A DNA stretch of 29,921 nucleotides from JBBSTY01 sp038235385 (GTDB taxonomy: Bacteria; Actinomycetota; Acidimicrobiia; Acidimicrobiales; Acidimicrobilacustridaceae): NCBI GenBank assembly GCA_038235385.1, contig JBBSTY010000030.1, forward strand, positions 1 through 29,921. The letters are read 5' to 3'. This document shows, piece after piece, positions 7,444 to 14,432 of this stretch. Within the stretch, counting starts at the first letter, position 1. Each line of letters opens with the position of its first letter. The notes under the pieces are model-generated. The model was not told the origin of the DNA. It did not search any database and was given only the letters and a program-made list of their open reading frames with translations. Made by a program: the position numbers and the translations under genes.

Positions 7444-7950
7444 TCAGAGCCAGGTAGCGACTCCGCCGTGGCCAGAGCACGTCCCTCGTCGGCTCTGCGA
7501 GAAGCTGTAGGTCCCATCCCGGCAGATTGCCGAAGCCCCAGCAGGGGCGCTTGGCGACTCGTAGGGCCGGCAAACCTCGTTGCCAGCGCTATTGGTGTAC
7601 GTCCCGTTCGGGCAGTTGATCGGCGCAGGCGCTGCAGTGGGAGGCGGCGTGTAGACCGGCGCTGCGGTGGTGGGGGGTGCCGTCGGAGGCGGGGCTCGCG
7701 GCGGCGTGGTCGTGGGAGCAGCCGTCGTCGGCGGGACCGTGGTCGGCGGGACCGTCGTGCTTGGCGCCGTTGTCGATGGCGTTGCGGTCGTTGGGACCGT
7801 GGTGGCCACCCGCTCGGTGGTGCTCGGCGTTGCCGTGGCGGTCGTGGTCACGCCCATCTTCGACGACACCAGGGTCTTCTCCGGGGCCCTCGCGCCGCAA
7901 CCTACGAGCACGAGCGCGCCGATGACCAACAGGACCCATAGCTTCCGCAT
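7444..7950 (-). CDS. Lipoprotein with C-terminal DUF3761 domain
   Basis: 168 aa. ATG is at 7950, preceded (on the minus strand) by GAGGCGGA. The signal peptide MRKLWVLLVIGALVLVGC ends in a lipobox (VLVGC, lipidated Cys 18). A linker of about 75 residues made almost entirely of Thr, Pro and Ala follows, then ICRDGTYSFSQSRRGTCSGH and GGVATWL at the C-terminus, the DUF3761 signature with its paired cysteines. Likely anchored on the outer face of the membrane with a long wall-spanning linker. Function of DUF3761 is unknown to me. It is convergent with the remnant at 7090-7373. Confidence 0.85.
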   Translation of the reverse strand: MRKLWVLLVIGALVLVGCGARAPEKTLVSSKMGVTTTATATPSTTERVATTVPTTATPSTTAPSTTVPPTTVPPTTAAPTTTPPRAPPPTAPPTTAAPVYTPPPTAAPAPINCPNGTYTNSAGNEVCRPYESPSAPAGASAICRDGTYSFSQSRRGTCSGHGGVATWL

Positions 7951-8624
7951 CGTTCCGCCTCGCCACGCGTGCACCGACCCCGCCCTCTTGCGCGGTCTCC
8001 ATCGTGGCTCACCGATCCATCGGCCGAGCCCGGGCACCGGTAAGGATGGGAGGTCCGACTCGTAGGAATTGGGGCTGCGGACCTACGTTGCGACGACCGC
8101 CGCGCTCGAGGCGAGGCCACCGTCTGTCGACCTCACGGGCTCGCCCCATCGCCGTCGGCCGAACGAACGGAGCGACGCCAGCGCCACGGTCAACGATCGA
8201 CGGTCGACCCGATGTCCCCCTCGAATCGACGCAGCGAGCGGCGATCGGGGCGCTCGACGAGAAGGATCGCGCCGACTCTCTCGCCGTGGGACCACGCGCC
8301 GCCGCCCGCCGACACCGACCGGGTACCCTCCGGGTCGAGCCGGTCGTCAGCCGGCGGTGGCGGCGGAGCGGCATGAGTCGGTTCAACGGGTTCCAGGGGC
8401 ACGGGCGATCGGCAGCGGACCCACCCGCCTCCGAGTCCATCGGAGCGGCAACGTCGCCACGTCTGGACCATCGGGCTGCGGTGGGTGTCGGCGTCGGCGT
8501 GGTGGATGGCCCGACGTCCGAGATCGGACCGGTCGACCAGGTGCCGCTCGGCGGTGAGCCGAACCAACCGATCGGCTCCGCGGGCGGGCACCGCACCGTG
8601 GACGACGCGCCGCATCCACCGACG
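7951..8624. other. 674-bp region without a confident gene
   Basis: Lies between the divergent DUF3761 lipoprotein and the secreted HNH gene. Frames are open on both strands, as usual at this GC content, but none has a start with a ribosome site or a recognisable protein. A plus-strand frame continues upstream from the HNH protein without a stop, but its translation is low in hydrophobic residues and rich in Arg/Pro, as expected of non-coding GC-rich DNA. A TA-containing spot around 8063-8070 could hold a promoter. Confidence 0.4.
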
Positions 8625-9629
8625 GTGACACCGCCGCGTTGCGCCCCGATACGCCGCCGCCGAGGAATCAGGTCGCGTCGTGCGGGGTGGCTGGCTGCGG
8701 TCGTCGTCCTCGTGCTCTGCGGGTGCGCATCGCTCGAGGCGTCGCCCACGTCGACGTCGACATCGACGTCGTCCGCCGCCGCCGAAGCGTCCACCTCGAC
8801 CTCGGTGGCGACCACCGACGCGCCGCCCACGACTTCCCTGCCGGTCACGACCACCTCCACCACGGAAGCACCGCCGCCGGCCGAGGTTCCCGCGCTCGCC
8901 GCGCTCGTCATCGTCGACGGGCCGACGCGGTCCGACTACCGCCGCGAGGACTGGCCGACGTGGAAGGACGTCGACAACGACGGCTGCGACGCTCGTTCGC
9001 AGGCGCTCCTCGCCGCATCGAACCCTCCCGCCCAGGCCGTCGGCTGCAACGTGGTGAGCGGCACGTGGTCGTCGGCGTACGACGGCCAGGTCCTCACCTC
9101 GCCCGCCGACATCGACGTCGACCACGTCGTCCCGCTCGAGAACGCCCACCAGTCCGGCGGGTGGGCGTGGTCCACCGACCGCCGCGCCGCCTTCGCCAAC
9201 GACCAGGCCTCGCTGTGGGCGGTGTCGAAGGGATCCAACCGGTCCAAGGGGTCACGCTCCCCGGACGCCTGGCGGCCCCCGAACCGCGACATCTGGTGCC
9301 AGTACGCGTCCCGGTGGCTCTCGATCAAGGTGCGCTGGGAGCTGACGGCCACGACCCTCGAACGCGACGCGCTCGGCCAGATGCTCGACACGTGCGGCGA
9401 CCCCGACACCGCGGTCGACACCACCCCCAGGCCACTGCCGGCTCCACCGCTTCCACCCGTCACCACCGCCGTGGTGCCCATCGTGCCCGTCGCTCCCGCG
9501 CTCGACGAGAACGCCTACTACGCCAACTGCGCCGCCGTTCGCGCCGCCGGCGCCGCTCCGCTGCTGCGGGGCCAGCCCGGCTATCGACGGGGTCTCGACC
9601 GCGACGGCGACGGCGTCGCCTGCGAGTAG
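8625..9629 (+). CDS. Secreted HNH nuclease-family lipoprotein with Excalibur domain
   Basis: About 334 aa from GTG 8625; the start is uncertain because no clear ribosome site is seen. An Arg-rich n-region is followed by the hydrophobic core WLAAVVVLVLCGC, a likely lipobox, then a Ser/Thr linker. The core has DVDHVVPLENAHQSGGWAW, a following SKGSNRSKG and WCQYASRW, the HNH pattern of the GmrSD/DUF1524-like family of exported actinobacterial proteins. The C-terminus has an Excalibur-type calcium-binding domain: YYANC, then DRDGDGVACE. Probably an exported DNA-degrading enzyme whose activity may depend on calcium; nutrient scavenging or competition are both possible uses. No immunity gene is apparent beside it. 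Confidence 0.82.
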   Translation: MTPPRCAPIRRRRGIRSRRAGWLAAVVVLVLCGCASLEASPTSTSTSTSSAAAEASTSTSVATTDAPPTTSLPVTTTSTTEAPPPAEVPALAALVIVDGPTRSDYRREDWPTWKDVDNDGCDARSQALLAASNPPAQAVGCNVVSGTWSSAYDGQVLTSPADIDVDHVVPLENAHQSGGWAWSTDRRAAFANDQASLWAVSKGSNRSKGSRSPDAWRPPNRDIWCQYASRWLSIKVRWELTATTLERDALGQMLDTCGDPDTAVDTTPRPLPAPPLPPVTTAVVPIVPVAPALDENAYYANCAAVRAAGAAPLLRGQPGYRRGLDRDGDGVACE

Positions 9630-9845
9630 TCATCGCCGATCGGTTTCCGGGATCGGGTCGCCGCTCACCCCCCCCGACGGAGAGCTCGCCCCAGCCCGGC
9701 CGCTGTCGAGGTCACCACCGCGGCAGCGTCGCAGGCGAGTGACCCTCGCCGTTCTCGTCGGTGGGTCGGTGCACCTCCCCACCGGTGAGGGTGAGCCCAC
9801 TCCGTCTGGCCCGCTGGGCCCGATCCGAGCACCGGCGACGGTGGG

Positions 9846-9851
9846 TAGCGT
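9846..9851 (+). promoter_or_regulatory. Putative -10 element, leaderless start of thioesterase gene
   Basis: TAGCGT is 6 nt before ATG 9858. No Shine-Dalgarno sequence precedes the ATG, in line with a leaderless transcript. No -35 hexamer is obvious. Confidence 0.4.
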
Positions 9852-9857
9852 GCACCG

Positions 9858-10694
9858 ATGCCCGACGAGTCAGCATCACCGGCCCTCACCTCGGATCTGT
9901 CCGCCTACTTCCGGGCGGTGACGGTCCGCTCCGACGAGCGGTCGCTCTCGACCCGTCTCGACGTGCGCGACGACCTCCTCGACGAGACAGGCGCCCTGCG
10001 GATCGGTGCGGCCACCTACGCGGTGGATGTCGCCACCGGCATCGCATCGGGCGCGGCGGTGCTCGACCGAGACCTCTGGGTGGTGACCACCGACCTCGAC
10101 GTGCACCTCACGGCACCGGTGGTCGTGGGCCCGATGCGGGTCGACGTCGAGGTGGTCCGCGCGGGCGCCACGACGACGGTGGCCGCCTTCTCGCTCCACG
10201 ACGAAGGCGCCGGCCGGGCGGTGGGTGGTGGCACCGCGACCGGACGTCCCTTCCCGTTCGACTTCGACCGGTCGATCCTCGAGTTCCCGATCGGCGAGGA
10301 GTTCCGCGGTCCGTCGCCCGAGGCGCTCACGATGCCCATCGAGCATCGACCGATCGCGACCCACCTCGGCTTCCGGGTCGGCGATGCCGGCTCGGTGGCG
10401 GTGGCCCTCGACGACTGGTTGCGCAACCCCTGGGGCATCCTCCACGGCGGGGTCACCGCGTGCCTCGTCGACCTGGCCGGCGACCTCGCCGGCGCCACGG
10501 CGCTCGGTGGGCCGGTGCGGGCGACCAACGAGATGATCCGCTACCTCGCGCCCGCCAAGGTGGGCCCGGTGCGCGCCATCCCGCGGGTGCTGGCGGTCGA
10601 CGACCGACGCGCCCTCGTCGAGGTGCGCGTGCTCGACGGCGGCACCGACGCCCGGCTCGTCGCGGTGGCGACGATCACCACCATCGCCGCCTGA
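9858..10694 (+). CDS. PaaI-like acyl-CoA thioesterase, double hotdog
   Basis: 278 aa, about twice one hotdog domain. The C-terminal half has the PaaI-type motif NPWGILHGGVTACLVDLAG, where the helix-starting HGG and the acidic residue form the usual thioesterase site, followed by VRATNEMIRYLAPAKVGPV. The N-terminal half (YAVDVATGIASGAAV, then TTDLDVHLTAPVVVGPMRV) is a diverged hotdog without the catalytic motif. Probably hydrolyses an acyl-CoA in the cytoplasm; substrate unknown. Stands alone between intergenic regions of 228 and 463 bp. Confidence 0.85.
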   Translation: MPDESASPALTSDLSAYFRAVTVRSDERSLSTRLDVRDDLLDETGALRIGAATYAVDVATGIASGAAVLDRDLWVVTTDLDVHLTAPVVVGPMRVDVEVVRAGATTTVAAFSLHDEGAGRAVGGGTATGRPFPFDFDRSILEFPIGEEFRGPSPEALTMPIEHRPIATHLGFRVGDAGSVAVALDDWLRNPWGILHGGVTACLVDLAGDLAGATALGGPVRATNEMIRYLAPAKVGPVRAIPRVLAVDDRRALVEVRVLDGGTDARLVAVATITTIAA

Positions 10695-10780
10695 TCGGCG
10701 GCGTTGGACGCCCGCAGATCGCTGCGTGGCCCGACGGAACCGATGGGCGGTGGCGACGACACGGCCACGGGTCGACTCGA

Positions 10781-10829
10781 CGACCGACGACCGACGACCG
10801 ACGACCGACGACCGACGACCGACGACCGG
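10781..10829 (+). repeat. 7-bp tandem repeat cgaccga x7
   Basis: Seven head-to-tail heptamers, six perfect and the last cgaccgg, in the intergenic region after the thioesterase. Seven is not a multiple of three, so it is unlikely to be kept as coding sequence. Confidence 0.9.
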
Positions 10830-11057
10830 GTGCGGCGTACGTCCAACGATCTCGGCTGGAGCGTCGAGCCCACCGACGCCGGGCACGACGGCGCCGACCG
10901 GACGGCCGCCTCGGCAGCCGAGCGCCCCGTCGGCGCCTCGCGCCATCGAGTCGGTGCGGTCGCTCGGCGCGGCGACGCTCGACCCGGCCGCTCGGGGCAC
11001 GAACTGGCCAGAGCGCTGAGCGGAACGGGAGGGATTGAAAAGAGTTGAAAGATGCTC

Positions 11058-11086
11058 TTGATGCCTGACATCACGTCTCCTACATT
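11058..11086 (+). promoter_or_regulatory. Sigma-70-like promoter candidate (TTGATG-17-TACATT)
   Basis: TTGATG at 11058-11063 and TACATT at 11081-11086 are separated by 17 nt in the AT-richest stretch of this region, about 72 nt before ATG 11158 of the lipoprotein. Two upstream TTGAAA copies one helical turn apart might be an activator or alternative -35 site. Confidence 0.5.
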
Positions 11087-11157
11087 GTCCGGACATCAGA
11101 CCGACCACGACGGACCCGCACCGTTGCGCGTCAGCGTGCGGACCGAAGGAGCAGACG

Positions 11158-11913
11158 ATGACCCCTCGACCCCTCCGCGCCCAGCGCCCCCGCCTGCGGC
11201 GTCCCGCCTTCGCCACATGCCGAGGCGGCGGCGAGCGGTCACGACGCCGGGCCGGAGGCGTCACCGTCCTGGCGCCGCTCGCCCTCGTCGTCGCCGCGCT
11301 CATGGGGATCCTGGCCAGCGGGTGCGGCACCGACTCGGCGGTGCGGACACCGGCCACCCCACCCTCGTCACCGGCGCCAGCCCCTGACGCCGGCGCCGGC
11401 TCGCCCGACCTCACGCCGCCCGGCAGCTCGGCACCGGGCCCCACGCCGGCGCCGAGCGCCGCCGAGCTCGAGGTCCGTGCCCTCATCGACCACTACTGGC
11501 CCATCTACCTGCGCTCGATGATGGCCCCCGACGCCGACCACGCCGAGCTCGGTGCCATGCTCAGCGGCGACGCCAACTTCCGTGTCCTCGGCCGGATCAC
11601 CGACCTCGCTCGAGCCCACCACCGGGTGGAGATGCCCGAGCCCTCGGTGTTCGAGCACCACACCATGTCGGTCACCTTCGGCGAGGAGGACCTGGCCACG
11701 GTGCGCGAGTGCGTGGTCGACGACCTCCGCATCGTCGCCGATGAGCCGTTCCGTGACGCCGCCGGCGTCGACCACCTGATCGTGATCGACGACGACGTGG
11801 CCACCGTCGAGTACACCACCGCGCTCCGCCTCGACGGCGACCGATGGCGCATGAACGTGCGGGAGATCACCGAGTCGCTCGAAGGCGTCCGCGACTGCGG
11901 GATCTTCTCCTGA
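11158..11913 (+). CDS. Lipoprotein, paralogue A of a two-member family
   Basis: 251 aa; ATG 11158 with GGAGCAG upstream (around 11148). An Arg-rich N-terminus leads into a hydrophobic segment ending ILASGC, a lipobox. A Pro/Ala/Ser linker follows, then an NTF2-like-looking domain: VRALIDHYWPIYLRSM, DHAELGAMLSGDANFRVLG, EDLATVRECVVDDLRIV and a strand-rich end with WRMNVREITESLEGVRDCG. The same order of motifs occurs at 16765-17574 (RYWDAFLAAT, DHEELSTILDDQAHIRILG, ATVTECVIDDLQIV, WRITTREQTYRREGVVSC), so the two are paralogues about 5 kb apart. Two Cys (in REC and near the C-terminus) are conserved in both. Function unknown; exported and membrane-anchored. Confidence 0.8.
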   Translation: MTPRPLRAQRPRLRRPAFATCRGGGERSRRRAGGVTVLAPLALVVAALMGILASGCGTDSAVRTPATPPSSPAPAPDAGAGSPDLTPPGSSAPGPTPAPSAAELEVRALIDHYWPIYLRSMMAPDADHAELGAMLSGDANFRVLGRITDLARAHHRVEMPEPSVFEHHTMSVTFGEEDLATVRECVVDDLRIVADEPFRDAAGVDHLIVIDDDVATVEYTTALRLDGDRWRMNVREITESLEGVRDCGIFS

Positions 11914-11933
11914 CCGACGGGTTGTCGTTCGGA

Positions 11934-11948
11934 GGCTCGCCCTCCAAT
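11934..11948 (+). terminator. Weak hairpin after lipoprotein A
   Basis: GGAGG and CCTCC arms separated by a 5-nt loop lie about 20 nt after the stop codon. There is no run of T after it, so termination is doubtful. Confidence 0.2.
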
Positions 11949-11975
11949 ATCGTCAGCTATCACGAGGAGGTGTCC

Positions 11976-12384
11976 GTGACCGACATCTGATCCGAGACGT
12001 CCCCGACGAGGTGCTCGCCGCCATCGACGCCAAGGCCTAACGCGTGGGCCTCTCGCGCACCGAGTTCCTCCGTCGCGCGCTCGAGCGCGCCCAGCTGGAG
12101 GTCGGGTTCTCCGCCCGATCCGCCGCCGATCACCGGGCCCTCTTCGATGAGCCACCGCTGGCGTCGATGCCGGTGGAGCACCTCACCCCTCGCATCGAGG
12201 AACGCTCACTCGACGTGCAGCGGCTGCTCGCCGACCGCGCCCAACACCGCGCACCGGCGATCCCCGACCTGTTCATCGCCGCCACGGCGAGCTCGCCGAG
12301 CTCACGGGGCTTCACCTCGACAACGACTTCGACCTGATCGCCGAGGTCACCGGCCAGGCCGTCGAACGACTCCAGACCGACTGA
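11976..12384 (+). pseudogene. Collapsed vapBC toxin-antitoxin locus (VapB-VapC deletion fusion)
   Basis: GTG 11976 with GAGGAGG at 11964-11970 begins an antitoxin-like VTDI, then a one-base loss shifts the frame to LIRDVPDEVLAAIDAKA, an in-frame TAA sits at 12038, and VGLSRTEFLRRALERAQ continues: a ribbon-helix-helix VapB. The same frame runs directly into the middle of a PIN-domain VapC (LEVGFSARSAADHRALFDEP, PPLASMPVEHLTPRIEE, IPDLFIAATA), so the VapB C-terminus and the first 35-40 residues of VapC, with the first catalytic Asp, are deleted. Another frameshift at about 12288 leads to ELAELTGLHLDNDFDLIAEV and TGQAVERLQTD before the stop at 12382-12384. With two frameshifts, one nonsense codon and the deletion, the toxin cannot be active. 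Confidence 0.82.
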
Positions 12385-12584
12385 ACCGAAGCGCTGGCGA
12401 CCGCAAACCGGCGTGACGCGATGAAGCCCGCGGTCCGCGATGCCCTCGTGGTCGATGCGCTCGGGACGTTCCGGAGCACGTGTCCAAACGAAGCGGGGCA
12501 GTTCCCGTCCAACATGGTGTCAACAGGGCGAGGGTGCAACGACCGCCGAGAACCGATTCCCTCCGACGGTGCAAGTAGAGAGTG

Positions 12585-13178
12585 ATGGCCACCCGAGCGA
12601 TGCCTGAACGCCGAGCAGAGCGCGCACCAGTTGACTCTGACGAGTTCCGGGCGGCAGTGGTCGACAACGTCGATGACATCTTCCGATTCGTCGCACGGCG
12701 TTGTGGCTCCGCGAACGCCGAAGCGCTGACGGCCGAGGTGTTCGCCCAAGCGTTCGGCTCCTGGTCGACCTTCCGACCCGAGCGGGGGACGGTCCGCCAA
12801 TGGATGTTCGGGATCGCGAGCAACGTCGTCCGCAGGCATCGACACATCGGGCAACGCCACCTCCTCACGTTGCAGGCTGAGCTTCGACATGGCGTCTCCG
12901 CGGGTGCCGAGTCGGCTCTGGACGAAGACCTGATCGGATCACGTGTGGACGCGTCGCACGCTGGCCCTGCGCTGGGGCGAGCACTCGCAACGCTCCGCTC
13001 CGATGATCGCGAGTCGCTCCTGCTGTTCGCATGGGAGGGGCTCACCTATTCGGAGATCTCGAGCGCCTTCGGCGTCCCGATCGGGACGGTCCGTTCTCGG
13101 ATCCACCGAGCGCGCCTGGCCCTTCGATCGCAGCTCATCGCTGCTGGAATCGACCTACAAGGAGGCACCGATGGATGA
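12585..13178 (+). CDS. ECF-family RNA polymerase sigma factor
   Basis: 197 aa from ATG 12585 (GTG 12582 is an alternative); GTAGAGAG precedes it as a moderate ribosome site. Region 2 is seen in FRAAVVDNVDDIFRFVARRC through EVFAQAFGSWSTFRPERGTV and RQWMFGIASNVVRRH. Region 4 is in LLLFAWEGLTYSEISSAFGV and PIGTVRSRIHRARLALR, a helix-turn-helix recognising -35. It overlaps the next gene by 8 bp; that gene encodes a single-pass membrane protein, the usual arrangement for a sigma factor and its controlling partner. Target promoters are not visible. The base composition is visibly less GC-rich than in the fucose operon. Confidence 0.9.
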   Translation: MATRAMPERRAERAPVDSDEFRAAVVDNVDDIFRFVARRCGSANAEALTAEVFAQAFGSWSTFRPERGTVRQWMFGIASNVVRRHRHIGQRHLLTLQAELRHGVSAGAESALDEDLIGSRVDASHAGPALGRALATLRSDDRESLLLFAWEGLTYSEISSAFGVPIGTVRSRIHRARLALRSQLIAAGIDLQGGTDG

Positions 13179-14208
13179 GATCGACCTGCTCCGGGCGGTC
13201 CGTTCACCCGCTCCGATCACCACCGCCGAGCGCGAGCGACTTGTCGCAGGGGCACTCGGAGAGGCAGACCCATCGGCACCCGACGAGACGTCACCGGTCG
13301 ACACCGAATCGGATTCGCCGACCATCTCGATCGACGGGGCCCGACAGCATGAGCGATCCTCCGGTGCCCGGTCCCTCCGACTCGTGTCGATCGCGGCGGC
13401 GGCTGCGGTCCTCGTCGCCGGGGCGGCGCTCGTCGTCGCTCCTCGCGACGTGACGGACATGGGTGTCGCCACCGCTCCGACCACCACCGTCTCGGCGGAT
13501 GCTGACCAGAGCCGAGCATCTGCGCTCGGATCCGTGCCCGGCGGGCCAACGGTCGACGAGCTCGCCGCTACTGCGGCTGGCGCGACGGCGCCCGTCCTCC
13601 CACCGGGCGGCTACTACTACCTCCACACGACGACGCTGCGCGATTCGACCTTCGTCGTCGACGATGGCGAGGCCGAAGCGGTCCGTACCTCCCAGGACTC
13701 CCAGTACTGGATGGCGCTCGACGGGACCGGGACCGTGCAACGCATCGAGTCCGAGCTGGACCCCAGCGGCGCTCCGAGTGCTTCGCAACCGGTTGGCTTC
13801 GGAATCCCCAGTGTGAACGACCTCGACCCGGTCTACGCAGTGTGGGCACCGGGTTCCAGCGCAACGATCGGCGACCGTCCGAGCGCGGTGCGCGAGTGGC
13901 TGGTTGCCCACGACCTGCTCCCGGTCGACGGTTCCGGGGAGGACGTCGCTCTCGCGGTAGGAGTCCTTCTCTCGTGGCCCTCGGTGCCGCCATCGTCGCG
14001 GGCCGCCGCGTTGGAGCTGCTCGGCAGGGAAGCTGACCTCACGATCGAGGGTGCTCAGATCGATGGCCGCCCCGCCGTCAAGCTGGCGGTCGGCTCCGCG
14101 TGGATCGCGATGACGGAGACCGACGCTGGCCTGCTGGCGTACGAGACCGTCGGGCAGCACGTCACGGTCCACGAAAGCGGCGTCACCAGCTCGCTTCCCG
14201 AGCAGTGA
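13171..14208 (+). CDS. CU044_5270-like membrane protein, probable partner of the ECF sigma factor
   Basis: 345 aa; ATG 13171 with AAGGAGG at 13159-13165. The first 70 or so residues are cytoplasmic (MDEIDLLRAVRSPAPITTAERERL), followed by one membrane segment around LVSIAAAAAVLVAGAALVV and an extracytoplasmic domain of about 240 residues starting with a Thr/Ser linker and PPGGYYYLHTTTLRD. This layout, next to an ECF sigma gene, is that of the CU044_5270 family and of sigma-controlling membrane proteins in general. No zinc-binding HxxxCxxC anti-sigma motif is present, so inhibition by a classical ZAS domain is unlikely; sensing via the outer domain is inferred. Confidence 0.75.
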   Translation: MDEIDLLRAVRSPAPITTAERERLVAGALGEADPSAPDETSPVDTESDSPTISIDGARQHERSSGARSLRLVSIAAAAAVLVAGAALVVAPRDVTDMGVATAPTTTVSADADQSRASALGSVPGGPTVDELAATAAGATAPVLPPGGYYYLHTTTLRDSTFVVDDGEAEAVRTSQDSQYWMALDGTGTVQRIESELDPSGAPSASQPVGFGIPSVNDLDPVYAVWAPGSSATIGDRPSAVREWLVAHDLLPVDGSGEDVALAVGVLLSWPSVPPSSRAAALELLGREADLTIEGAQIDGRPAVKLAVGSAWIAMTETDAGLLAYETVGQHVTVHESGVTSSLPEQ

Positions 14209-14311
14209 CCGCGGATCGACGAGAGCTGAGCGTGCCGAGCGACGGGCTGCGTCGTCGTTGCCCCGGCGGTGCGGCCGTCACATCCGCGATCGACGAGGTT
14301 CCGCTCCGGCT

Positions 14312-14374
14312 CCTCTGATTCCTCTGATTCCTCTGATTCCTCTGATTCCTCTGATTCCTCTGATTCCTCCGATT
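14312..14374 (+). repeat. 9-bp tandem repeat cctctgatt x7
   Basis: Six perfect copies and one variant (cctccgatt) end only 6 bp before the -35 of the LexA-overlapping promoter. The repeat is strikingly AT-rich for this DNA and strand-asymmetric (pyrimidine-rich top strand). It could act as an upstream spacer or bendable element, or be neutral. Confidence 0.9.
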
Positions 14375-14380
14375 TTGCCG

Positions 14381-14409
14381 TTGAGGAGTCGACGTCAGCC
14401 GGCTAGCAT
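14381..14409 (+). promoter_or_regulatory. Promoter TTGAGG-17-TAGCAT of the DUF222-HNH gene
   Basis: TTGAGG at 14381-14386 and TAGCAT at 14404-14409 are exactly 17 nt apart. The -10 ends 7 nt before GTG 14417, so the transcript should be leaderless. The -10 is inside the left arm of the palindrome at 14401-14432 and its last base is the first base of the LexA box. Confidence 0.75.
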
Positions 14410-14432
14410 CGAACATGTGTTCGATGCTAGCC
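14401..14432 (+). promoter_or_regulatory. LexA (SOS) box in a 32-bp palindrome covering the start codon
   Basis: Perfect 15-bp inverted arms around a 2-nt centre. The core 14409-14424 is TCGAACATGTGTTCGA, matching the Gram-positive/mycobacterial SOS consensus TCGAAC-N4-GTTCGA exactly. Bound LexA would cover the -10 element, the start point and GTG 14417, so repression should be tight and lifted by DNA damage. The extension of symmetry past the 16-bp core on both sides is unusual. Confidence 0.88.

Larger units (their letters stand above)
10695..11157. other. 463-bp intergenic region
   Basis: Holds the heptamer array at 10781-10829 and, at 11030-11100, an AT-richer stretch with two TTGAAA copies exactly 10 bp apart (11034 and 11044) and a promoter candidate. 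Short open frames on both strands read through the repeat but have no ribosome sites or recognisable domains. Confidence 0.5.

Noticed and set aside
8004..8624. N-terminal extension of the secreted HNH protein
   Set aside because: Frame is open, but the signal peptide begins near 8625 and a signal sequence cannot sit 200 residues inside; upstream translation is not protein-like.
8009..9149. Minus-strand frames opposite the HNH gene
   Set aside because: No ribosome site or domain, and the plus strand has a clear HNH and Excalibur pattern.
10541..11074. Minus-strand frame across the heptamer repeat
   Set aside because: Mostly repeat-derived and overlaps the thioesterase; no supporting motif.
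12421..12590. Short frame with RDALVVDALGTF resembling a thiolase N-terminus
   Set aside because: Only about a dozen residues match and the rest does not continue as thiolase; likely chance.
14312..14374. CRISPR array
   Set aside because: Units are adjacent 9-mers with no spacers, and no cas genes are in the window; same for the arrays at 18991 and 22461.
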